Positions 12,301 through 23,127 of a DNA stretch of 64,000 bases are shown piece by piece; the first letter of the stretch is position 1, and the number at the start of each line of letters is the position of its first letter. The position numbers were made by a program, and so were the translations under genes. This stretch comes from Paraphysomonas bandaiensis (Eukaryota; Chrysophyceae), in the NCBI GenBank assembly GCA_965644295.1, contig CBFFRP010000096.1, forward strand, positions 62,001 to 126,000, in the 5' to 3' direction. The notes beneath the pieces were generated by a model. The model worked only from the letters and a program-made list of their open reading frames with translations. It searched no databases and was not told where the DNA came from.

Positions 12301-15300
12301 CCGAAACATTTGTTGAATATTTGAAGCGCCCGCTGAGCAGAAACTTTAGACTCCGGGTAGTTTCCTAATATCGCCAAGTTGGTTGCATGACCGATGGCGT
12401 ACAATCCAACGTCAGGATGTCCCTCTCCATAAGCAAGAGCAGTGACAGAGACAACCAAAGTATATAATACACCAGCGTCGTCATATCGCTCTTGCGCCCG
12501 GTAATTCTCTGCCAGACCGAATAGAGTTGGGCAAACAGCGACATGTGCTTCACCAAACAGTGGCTTTATGCACTGCAGGGCTTTTAAGTAGTTGACCTCA
12601 GCGCTGTCATAACGGCCTAACTCCCTTTCTACGTTCGCAATGTGTAAAAAGGAATCAGCCGACTTTGGATGGTCAGCTCCAAATATATCAGTTCGTATTT
12701 GGAGTGCAAGTTGAAAGTTAACCAAACTTTCTTCAAATCGACATTGATTTTGACGGAGACAGCCGAGGCCTACCAAAGACTCTGCGACAGAAGGGTGGCA
12801 CTCCCCAAACACGCGTTGTCTCATTGCAAGTGCACTGCCGTGTAGTTGGTCAGCATTGGAAAATTTTCCGAAAAGTCTGTAATTTTCGGCTTGACCGAAC
12901 ATAACATCTGCAATAGCGGGGTTATCGTGCCCCTGAAATATCTCATTGTACATCTTCGCAGATTTCAAGTACAGCTCTGCGGCAAGTTGATACTTTCCAT
13001 CTCTCCGAAGTGCTTCAGCTTGACCAAATAAGGATACCGCAACAGTCACATGCACGAATTCAGCCGGATCTACCACTGAATCTTGGCCTAAATCTCCCTC
13101 TGAGTCCCCAGTTTTTTTTGTAGACAGGAAAAGGCGCATTTTCATCGCAATTGCATGGCCAAAGTTGCGAAGTGCTTCTTTATTCTTACACTGGGCCATT
13201 CTCAGGTCCCCTTTTAAGCTGTAGCAGTCAGCTACAACCATGTGGTCTTGATCGTTTAATTTAGATCTCACAGTTTTTAACGCCAGTTGAATGCAGCTTT
13301 CAGCTTTATCGTATTTACCGAAAGCACTCCAAAATGATGCCATTGTGTTGTACGTTTCACCGATCTTCACTATGACGTCGAGATCAGAATGGGCTTTAAG
13401 TAGTCCAAGTCTTGCATCCAATACATATTGACACAACTCAAACCCTTCGTTGAACTTGCCAGTTTGGAACAGGACAATTACTTTACGGTACAAGCAATCA
13501 ACAACACTGTCATGTTTTTCACCAAGTAGCCGCTTCTTGATAGCAACAACTTTGTCAATATTTTCAGAGCTATCAAAGTATTCTCCCTCTAAACACAATA
13601 ATTCAGAATATCCTAGCAAAGCATCTCCATACTGAGCAGTTTCATTGTCTCCTGATACCTTTCTTAGGATATTAAGACTTCTTAAGTAAAAGTCTCTGGA
13701 ATCGGCAAGCCGACAGTGAATTCGTGCAATATCTGCCAGCCCATTTAAACACTCCCCCGCCATTGCGTATGAGAGGGTATCCTCCGGTCTGAATTCTGCA
13801 TCTGGCAGTCTCTCCAAAGTTTCCTCATAGTATCTCTTCGCTGCGTCATAAAGACGTTGTTTCATTTTCTCCCTCGCCTCCATGAGCTTCCTGTTAGCCT
13901 TTAGCTGAGCAGCATTTTTTGGCTCCGCGTCTTCAGGAATCTCAGTTGATGACGCAGAAATATGTTCTTGAAACTTTCGAAGCCAAGGGTGTTGGTGACC
14001 ATAACCGCGGGATTTGAAGTAATCAATGGCAATCGTCAGCCTGACAGTTCCAGCGGGTGCGTCGGAAAAATCAGCGCTCATGTTGGCGAACTCCTCGCTT
14101 AGACGTTTCTCTTCTGCCTCTCTGAACAATGCTCTTTGCTTGGTTGAAAGTCGCAATATGAAATCCCTCTTCCCTTCATCCTCTAATTTTTCTATTATTC
14201 CTATATTTCCTTCAATGTTCGCAATTGTAGGATGGTGAAAATCGTTTTGGTCGGGAAAAGTTTCCCTTAGCATTTCAATTGCAATGTTCATGTCTTCTAT
14301 TGCTTTCCTGTACCTATGATTTACGAAAACAGGAGTTTGGTCAACAGCACCATCATAACTATCAGTTGGGGGCTTTGGGGCTGTGTCAGTCGACGAAGTG
14401 GCATTGGCAGCAGGTCCCTCTATATCATCACTATCTGCTAATTTGACGGCCTCTTTGCCTCTGTCAAGAGGGATTTCTTCATCACCACCGTCACCAGCAC
14501 CTTCAACAAGGGATGCTTTAAGCAGAGCAATATTGTTTTTCAGCTCCGCAATAGCATAGTGCTTGGGGTCTCCAAGCTCCAGTCTAAGTTTCAAAGACTC
14601 ATTAAACTTTTCAAGCGCATCATGAAGTTTATTCTGCTGACGAAGAACAAGACCTAATGTATTGAGGGCATTAGCAATTGTCAAATGATCTTCGCTATAA
14701 AAATTTTTATTTGCTTTTAAAATCCGCTTGCACAATGTCGCCACTTCTTCCATATTTGAATCGCAATTAGAATCCAGATCAGCCTTGCCCTGCATACTTT
14801 TAACGAAGTCGGGATGATCTTTCCCGTAAGCATCACGTCTTATTTTCATGGCTTCTGCGTGAAGAGCACGAGCCTTTTCAAGCTGCCCATGAGAGCGTGC
14901 ACATTCAGCCTCTGCAAATCGAACATCAGCAAATTTAGGGTGATCGTGCCCAAAGAGTGGCTTTATGATTACATGGGCCATTTCATTATGCTGCTGCGCT
15001 TCCTCAAACTTCCCCATTACCCTCATACACTCCCCAACAAGCAGATGGTTATCTGCTACAACCGGATGGTTCGCACCTAACATATCCTCACGACATTTTA
15101 ATAGTTCCTCAAATTCGCCCAATGCTTCTCGAATGTGCCCCGCCTCCATCTGTAATTTTGCAATGCTGCAGCGACAATTGTACACAGTCGGATGATCTTC
15201 ACCAAGAAAGTTCACGAAAACTTCATAAGCGGCATCATATCGAGCCTGAGCTTCTTTCTGCTCGCCCATAACTGAGAAATATTCCGCCTGCTCGTACAGA

Positions 15301-17587
15301 GCGTTGGCGAAGTAGAGATGATCTTCCGAGATGATATTTCTCAGAACGACAAAAGCCTGATCGAGGCACGATTTCACCTCGTTGTGGTGTCCCCTGCCTC
15401 GCTTCGCCCTTGCCAAGAGCAGAGCTACATGTGCAGTCATAATATGTAAACTGCCCAGGTCTCCCTTGACTTTATTATTCAACCTATCAAGTTGACGGAG
15501 AGCTTCTGTCCACTTGCAATCTGCCACCAAAACCTTACACAGACCAAGCTCCGCCAAATAAGTATCCACACCCTCCACTCCCAACTGGATTTGATTCTTT
15601 TGAATCAACAGTGCCTCGGAGTACTTTGCCTTGGCTTCCACCAAATCTCCCAAGCAAAGAAAGCACTCCGCCCAACCGCACAGTGCAAAAGAAAGGGCAA
15701 GTTTGTCTCCCGCATTCTCAATATACAGATTGTGTGCCTGTGTGTATAATAACCGGGCTTCCGCATAGCACCCCAGCTCACGGGAGGCATCTGCGAGTCG
15801 ATAGAGTGCACGTAATGTCGAGTTGTGAGTAGGACCCTTGTTCGCAGAGAGGAAGTTATAGCATTGCTGAAACAGTACCTTTGCGCTGTTGAAATCACAC
15901 TCAACATCTAGCAGATGATTTCCCCGCTCGGTGAGAAAATCAGCTGGCCCACCAGAAGATGAATCTTCTGTTCCTCCTCGAGCGGTGCCTCTTGCAGAGC
16001 TCCCATCTTTACGGTTCGATATTACCTTATGGTTGTCGTAAAATAGATTCCTGATGTATGGAAACACATAAGGCATCATGGGGTTGAACGGTGTTCGAAA
16101 TGAGCGTTTTAGCTCGATGTGAACCATTTCCACACCATCCCCCGATGTTTCAAGCTACAAAAACGAAAGATCAGTCACAACCAATAAAAGTAATACTAAC
16201 GCACCTGAAAAGCAGCGCGCTCGTAAATAGTGATTCCGAGAGACCCCACACATGCCATAGTCACGGGGTCTTTTTCTCCATATAGTGTCTCGAATATGAA
16301 TATGGCCATGTGGTGATAATGAACCGCTAAATGATAGGCGTGTAGGCGTTTGTGAGCAACAGCGAGGAAGTGGCATGTTTCCCCAACAAGGGGGTGCACT
16401 TTACCACACTGTTCCTGTCGGAATCGTAGGCAGTCCATTAGAAGTGTACATGCTTTCTCCATGTCGCCCCCCTCCTCTGCAATCATCACTTTTGCCAGAG
16501 TCACCTCGGCATCCACAAGGGGATCACCGCCGTCGCGGTTGAGAGTTTCCTCCAGAGTAACAAGTTCCAATGCCTGTTCTCTAGCATTCACAAGCCTCCT
16601 CGTCATAAGGTTCGTCTCTGCAAGACCTCGAAGAGCCGTAGCCCGAATGATCCGTGTTTCACTTGAAGTGGCGGCCTTGGCGACTTTCTCATAGAAATCT
16701 CGGCTGTCATCCAGGCTGCCAGCCTCGCCACAGACTTTTCCTAATTGCAGCAAGGATTGAGCGCCTTTATCAGTAGATGCATCAAACTGTATAACCATTT
16801 TATTAGTGAGCAAACAAATTTACGGGCGGCGGTTCACCTGCGTGACTATAATCTTCTGTTGTAGCTCATCGGCCATTCTCTTGAACATCTCACCTTCTTC
16901 TTTGTTTTCTCGCGCAGCTGTTACAGTAATCAATTTCATCAGACATTGCAATTTCCCGATTTCTCCTTTTTCACCGAGTTTGGAATATTCTCCCATACCT
17001 TCCATTAGGTGCCTGTGTGCTCTGTCGAAGTCTTGTCGGGCATATGCCAACTGACCCTTAATACAGTGACAAGTACAAACAAGAAGATTCACACCACCAT
17101 CAGTACCATACGCATTGTTCATTCCTTCTTCCAATGTCTGCTCTGCCAAAGTCAGGTCACCATTCTCCATTGCCATCACAGCAAGCGCAACTGTAGCTTC
17201 TGCAATTTCGATACTGTCTCTTCGGTATCCGGCCTTTCGGAGAGAACTGATTATCTCCATTTGTGCTTTGTATCGTTTCCCATACTTTTCGATATGAGTG
17301 TCATTGGCTTCGCTGGGTTTGCGCTTTACTTTCAAGGTAACTTGGTCGATATTGAAGTTATCTGATGTGGAGAAGACGATATCAGCCTCTGACTTCACTT
17401 CTCTTCCGTCAACTGTCAAAATTTCATCACCGACTTGTAAGAATCCCAATTCAGCTGCCATACACGGCTCAATAAAGCCACATACATATAAGCCTCGCCC
17501 AACTACATGCTCCTCCCAATGAACACGCAGCCCAAGTAGACCCTGAGCTCTGGTGATGCTAAACTCAAATGTTTCTTCAGTTGCCAT
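9351..17587 (-). CDS. giant PDZ + TPR-repeat scaffold protein
   Basis: Three main exons (16838-17587, 16205-16786, 9351-16154) join in phase through introns of 51 and 50 bp, giving 2,711 aa, or 2,696 aa if the in-frame 45-bp intron at 11657-11701 is removed. Residues about 8-92 form a PDZ domain (LLGLRVHWEEHVVG...GLYVCGFIEP...GFLQVGDEILTVDGREV). The rest is a very long run of about 42-residue TPR units of the kinesin-light-chain/nephrocystin-3 style, with recurring pieces such as GxDHPxVADxLxxLAxxxxxxGxYxEA. A short Ser/Thr-rich linker lies near codon 1,850. TPRs and PDZ both bind proteins, so a scaffold role, perhaps at the cytoskeleton or cilium, is inferred. No catalytic motif or membrane segment is seen. 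Start ATG 17587 directly precedes the PDZ. Confidence 0.9.
11657..11701 (-). other. 45-bp in-frame intron (or TPR insertion)
   Basis: On the minus strand this begins GTATGAAAT and ends TGATAG, is a multiple of three and has no stop. It encodes a Cys-rich stretch (LLCCYCSNDIVIG) that interrupts an otherwise regular TPR helix. Removing it gives VAKGMFEKSLTLNRQ, which fits the TPR pattern. I infer an intron that is silent in frame. Confidence 0.7.
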
Positions 17588-18196
17588 AGTATGGTAACGA
17601 CACGATCAGCAAAGCTCCATTTCAACGCCTAAATATAAAACACGTTGAAGACTCGTACAAATCAGTCTCTCTGATTAGGATTGATTCCACTGCAATGAAA
17701 TCATCACAGAGCAGTAACGAAACTCTCGTACATATGAGCGATGGCAGATACACACACAGGCTCCATATACAGTTAAACTACATACATACATATACATACA
17801 GTACAGACATATACATATACATATATGTGTACAGAGCAGGCTGTATATGTGCATGTATATACGTGATGTGTAACTGAACAACACCAAACTACAGACGTAT
17901 CCATGAATACGCTCCCACCTACACTCGTACCTACCTACTGTACCTACCTACACATACGCATATATACAGCAGTACACACACACCTCCTGGTACGTACAGC
18001 AGACATCTTCATGTGCGGAATCGTCCGGATTCTTTCCAATACTCGAGAATGTCGCTTGTATATGATATCTAGATATGTACCGTATATACCACAGAGCATT
18101 GCACACGACAATCATCATTAACATTATCATCACTTTCTATATATCTAACTCACTCAAAACTGCTGTTTACACTTCCAATCTTACAACCTAACAACC
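17588..18196. other. intergenic, divergent 5' region
   Basis: Shared upstream region of the PDZ/TPR gene (-) and the nuclear-type protein gene (+). It is rich in TA/CA-type simple sequence (ATACATATAC-like) around 17780-17960. No coding exon or defined promoter element can be supported. Confidence 0.5.
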
Positions 18197-19001
18197 ATGA
18201 AACTTGAAATAAGCGGATTCAAAATCCAGAATTTCTATAAAGATAATGAGTTTGAATGCGGTGAATATCAATATTACAGAGACATGGGTGGAAAGAAAAC
18301 AGGGGTGCAATTTACTGTTTTACTCAAGGATGACAATGGAAGGGTTGTTTTTGTTGAGGACTATGGTGCACCGGTAAAGTTCAAGTAAATATATCGAATT
18401 CATTCCTGACATGAGCTCTGTTCAGATAGAGTTAAATGTTACTTGCTTATACGAAGATGGCAGCAAGCCCAGCAGTGATGAAGTTATTGAAATTGATGGT
18501 AGAGTTTCTGTACGCTATATTAGTAGTACCGCAGCTGTTTTTAGAATTCGTTTCAACGAAATTTCTAAAAATCACAAAAATCGTAAATTTATCTTGCGAG
18601 TTCACTGTCCCGACCGACGAGATATTTTATCGGCGGATACCATGGGTATAGAAGTACTCACCAAATTCAAAGTGGATGACGGATCGGGCAAGCGGAAAAC
18701 GCTGCCAGAATCACCTGAACAACACGGCAAAAAGCAAAAAAGAGAAATTATGGCATCGCCGAAGAAACTGCGGCAAGGGAGTGATATGGCAGGGGACAGG
18801 ATTGACCACAGAGAAAACCGCCTTCTTCTATGTGGATTAGAATCATACCGAAACAATATATTAATGGAAGTTCGTCACAGTCTTCTGCAACGGAAAGGTC
18901 TTAATGTCGAAGAGAGAGAAATTTATACGCAAGAAATGAATGAAAAGCTAAACCGCATCACAGAAGTTCTAATGCTTGAAAACAAGTTAGCTAGTTCATA
19001 G
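18197..19001 (+). CDS. unrecognised protein with beta-rich N-terminus and basic, NLS-like middle
   Basis: Exons 18197-18373 and 18426-19001 join in phase 0 across a 52-bp intron (GTAAAG...TTCAG), giving 250 aa. The first 150 residues look like a beta-sandwich (QFTVLLKDDNGRVVFVEDYG, IELNVTCLYEDGS, AVFRIRFNEISKNHKNRKF). Residues about 165-190 hold two basic clusters, GSGKRKTLPESPEQHGKKQK, which resemble a bipartite nuclear localisation signal. The C-terminus is helical (NVEEREIYTQEMNEKLNRI). The strand pattern with ISKNHKNRKFILRV recalls DNA-binding or adaptor beta-sandwich folds, but I cannot name a family. Nuclear location is inferred. It is divergent from the PDZ/TPR gene. Confidence 0.72.
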
Positions 19002-20310
19002 CAAGTTAAGTAAGCCATATAATGAAGCGCAGCACGTATGTGAAATAAATACGCATATGCTGTGCAGTGCAACTTTTTAATGTCTTGAAGTTAATTATTC
19101 GATAGTAGGTAATAAATGATGTTATAACAGAAGATTGGAATAAATTGTGTATAGCTAAGTAGCTAAGTATCGTGATGTATAGGTAGTATACGTGCACACA
19201 CGACATTGCAAAAACCTCGGGATATTTTATGTATTATTTCGCACATATGCACAAGTAGTAACTCAACTTTTAAGGTATGCTAAAATATTTCAAACGCCTA
19301 TAATGCTTCGAGGAGCGGGATAAATCTTATTCATTCAACCATTCTATGCAAACAAAACTGTAAGAAACCATCAGTGAACACTATCAAGGTGATACAAGAG
19401 TAAACACTATCATTTATTTCTGAGTCCATTATGTGCTCACTTCTTAAAATTATTTGTCTTTTTTACACTATTATAGACTCAATGAAGGGGCATTACACTA
19501 ATCCTATTCTTCCCATAATCTTGGGTGATTTATGCATCAACTTCATCAGGACTGCAGAATTTTCATTGGCTGGTAAATACTCAGCACTCTCCATAAGCTC
19601 ATCGATCTAGTGACGAACACTAAACGTATACTATCTCAACCTTGGCACAACCAACATCACAGTCATTGGGGTCACGCGGAATGTCGGGTTCTTCACAACT
19701 TCTGATGAGAGACATCTTAAGCAGCAAATCTCCAAACTGCTAGTCGATGCAGGTCATTGACGTAGGTACAATGACTTAAGTCTTTAACTCTCATTGAGCC
19801 AATTCTCAAGCATTAGAGTAGTTAGGAGTGTCCGTACAAACACAGGTCATAATAAATGTAAGAGCCCGTGACGACTGATGCATTAATACGTCAGCTTCCA
19901 AACTACGTAGAATACAAGGCCCCTTTTCTTTACCGCTAGAGGAGTGACCACTGAAGCAGTTGCTGCAACTACCTGGGTGCTTGTTATCTTATCTGGGGTG
20001 GATGATAGATCAATCCATATTATAACAGTTTCAGACAAAGAGTTGATGAGAGTATGTCCTCATTCGCAATAGTGTCACGTGCATTCATTCTCTTCTACTC
20101 TGCTGTGTGTTGAGTCGGAGTCCTTATGTACTAGTGTACTCTGTACTGCTGTATCGTCGACGTGTACAGCAGTACTGCTGTACTCTGTGTGATGTGCTGC
20201 AGTACGTGCGTACACTGGTGTTTCTTGTCGTCTATGATGTTATCCAGGTATCGTTCCCTGACAATAGATTCAAACATGCAACTGATTGATGAGCCGTCCT
20301 CTGTTCCCCG
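19002..20310. other. intergenic; possible decayed retroelement endonuclease at 19480-20050
   Basis: No intact gene. Around 19480-19580 a frame reads NPILPIILGDLCINFIRTA, which loosely resembles the GDFN strand of LINE-type endonucleases, followed by stop-interrupted sequence to about 20050. The resemblance is weak. The rest is AT-rich or TG-rich. Confidence 0.3.
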
Positions 20311-21244
20311 ATGACCCCCCTCCCCTTCTCCTTCTCTTTCCTTCTAGCGACACTATGGTTGCTGTTGCTACAGAGCATATGGTTGTGTGAATCCAAGTCA
20401 ACGAAGCACGACCTGCTGAAGACTGTAAAGGCATGTGTCGGTGACTCTCACTATGAGGGAACACATGGGTACTCCATTCAACAGCGAGAGGAGTTTGGAG
20501 TTAGTGTTTCTCGAGTGCTTGATGCCACTCATATGCAACAAGTGTTCAATCTCGCGAAGTGTGTTAAGAAAGTTCAACCAGACAGAAAATTCTTTAGGTC
20601 AGTTTGTGTGTTATTTCTTGTCGTAGAAGTCTTGACATACTCATAGGAGATTCAAAGGGTTAGAGGGTGGAAATACCGTGAATTATCTAGGCAGTTACTT
20701 GGTGAACATTTTGCCAAATGTCTATCGACGATTGCATGATGCCGTTCAGTTTTCCGCTAATCATATGCGATGGCCCGACAATGTCGATAATTTAGGTGTC
20801 CGCACCGTTGAATTTGTTGAATATGACCTTGGTGGTCGGTTTAAAACCCACCGTGACAAGAACTCTACATATACTATTGTTGTATTGCTGACAGAGCGGT
20901 CTAATTTTACAGGTCTAATATTTCTGTTTTGGCTGTACTGCTATGTCTTAATCAGAAGGATTTGATTATTTCTTTCAGGTGGTACTTTTGAAATAGAGGA
21001 TAGCACTGGAAAGAGCACAGAGATCTGGACTGAGCGGGGAGATGCAGTGGTGTTTCTGAGTGAGACGTACCACCGTGTGAATCCTGTAGAATCTGGGTCT
21101 CGCATTATTCTAACTGTAGAATATTGGAAATATGCGTCAGGGAGGTTTCATGAAAATAGAATCCTCATCGAGAACTCTCGTTCAAGACTTCCTTCGTTGA
21201 AGAAATGTAGAAGTATTGATCAGGACCCGCTTTTTATTCCTTAG
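20311..21244 (+). CDS. 2-oxoglutarate/Fe(II) dioxygenase, prolyl-4-hydroxylase-like, secretory
   Basis: Exons 20311-20597, 20647-20912 and 20979-21244 join across introns of 49 and 66 bp to give 272 aa. Residues 1-28 begin with a hydrophobic signal or anchor (FLLATLWLLLLQSIWL). The double-stranded beta-helix core carries the iron ligands H164 and D166 (THRD) and H216 (TYHRV), and R226 (SGSRIILT) sits ten residues further on as the 2-oxoglutarate carboxylate binder. The pieces FVEYDLGGRFKTHRD and GDAVVFLSETYHRVNPV are typical of the HxD...H...R enzymes. A secretory-pathway hydroxylase acting on proteins is likely, but the substrate is not determined. All key residues are present. Confidence 0.87.
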
Positions 21245-23127
21245 ACTCCTGGTATACCACTAACGTGTGCTATGGCACTATGATGACGAGTACGATGCCC
21301 GTATTATTATATATGTAGCTTTTTCTTAAACAAAAGGATTAACTACATGCAGCTATGAATCGATATGTGGTGGTTTCAGGTTTTGCACGTATCACCGTGT
21401 GTAGTGTGTATGCATCACGTTTTTATAACCCTGCGTACTGTACTGTTTATAATTGTTATTTCGAAAGTAGTAGAATAGATTCGAAATATATTTATTTCGA
21501 TATATAGATAACAGGGGCGCTGTGTTGGTTCTCTTTCGTGAAAAGTAAGCTAAGTTACTTCTTGAGACTCCTTTAGATGCTCTACAGCGTTCTCTAGTGT
21601 AGAAGCTCTCTTCTTTGTTAGAACTAGAACGCCCAACCACGGCAACGAGTACGGGAAAATATGATTTACATAGTAACACATAACTAACATATGTATTCAG
21701 AAGTATTAATCGCATCAAATAATATTCTATTACTTATCTCAGTTGTGTTTCGGTTTCTATTTGCGTACTTGATAATTGATATTGGCTTTTGAGCATTTTG
21801 TTGGTTTAGATCGTTAAAAAAAGAGTATTGCCTATGCAATAATAATATTATATATAACAATCATCGATCTAGTTTAACGACATAATGTTACTCTAAGCAA
21901 CAAATGTTCAAAAGCCAATTTTAGCATCAAACGATAGTAGATTGTAGCGATGACAAGAAACGTTTAGTAAGAAAATATTGTCATAGAAATAAAGTAATTT
22001 CAAAACTAAGATGAAGGTGGTGACCTCATTATTCTCTCACATATCAGCGTGTACTAGTGAAACATATAGCTAAGCTTAAGAGAAATTTAGACTTTGACTA
22101 CACAGTTAATTATTTCTCGAGCTGAACATACAATACACTATAAAATTAGTATTTAGCATTCTAGCAGCAATCACTTGATACACCTTCCGGAAGGTAAATA
22201 TTAAATGTTTTGTCGAGATGTGACAGTTCCTTTTCACATGGTCCGTCTGGAGTCTGAAGAGCCCATCATCGGACTTTAAAGACCCGTCGTGAGGATATGA
22301 TGCACCAAGTAGAGTGTTTAATGCGGTATCTAAAAATATATCGAGCTTGGTACGACGAGATTCGAATACAGCGTCTCTAAGTTTTATCAGTCTGTGTATG
22401 GGCATCGAAGCGGCATGTATGTGACTGAAATTGCCATCCGCATATGGCACTCTCTCCCATGCGCCTTCATAGAAGCAGGTTTCCATTGGCTCTGTCGGAG
22501 AAGCATGTCGGCATAAGCACTATATGCTCTCCATCAGTGCAGTTTATAGTCAATTATGCTGTAAGTGGTGTGTACAGGGGACTACACATCCATCTCCTCA
22601 TATAAACTAATTAACTGAACACTCTCTGAGACCGTACCCTGAGTTCTGTTCAGTAGAATGACTCACAAGAGATCGAATCATCAGAACAATAGACTGAATT
22701 CATACAGAGGGAAGATATGCAGTACACTCATACACATACAGCAGAACCTACATGTATATGTACGGCAGGACCCCATGCTGTACACGGTTTACCATATCCA
22801 GATATGATCCGCAGTGGTATATCATGCATATACAGTACCGTCGTATACGGCGGTACACTACTGCTATGTACAAGTGGAAGATCTAGCGTAGGTAATCACT
22901 GTATATATGAAGTTGGATATTTGACACTGTGTATGGTATGGTGTCGTGTATAGGTCTATACTGCTGTAGTACAGTGTGGAAGGTATACTGCTATACATAT
23001 ACATATATATATATATAGACCCACAAGAGAGCAGAGCACTGAGAGTGTATGCAGATCAATACTGATAGAGTAATAGAGTGTATTGTTTAATTTCTGAAGA
23101 GATTTAGCGTCTGATACATCATATCTA
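21245..23127. other. intergenic, mostly AT-rich
   Basis: No spliced gene could be supported here except the doubtful frame at 22106-22486 on the minus strand. 22700-23040 is simple-sequence-like (TA/CA repeats) upstream of the HID1 gene. Confidence 0.45.
22106..22486 (-). CDS. doubtful hypothetical ORF, 126 aa
   Basis: A single uninterrupted frame starting METCFYEGAWERVPYADG. No domain is recognised and no flanking exon fits. Composition is not low-complexity and the first 80 residues look protein-like, so it could be a gene fragment or a terminal exon. Equally it may be a chance frame. Confidence 0.25.
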   Translation of the reverse strand: METCFYEGAWERVPYADGNFSHIHAASMPIHRLIKLRDAVFESRRTKLDIFLDTALNTLLGASYPHDGSLKSDDGLFRLQTDHVKRNCHISTKHLIFTFRKVYQVIAARMLNTNFIVYCMFSSRNN

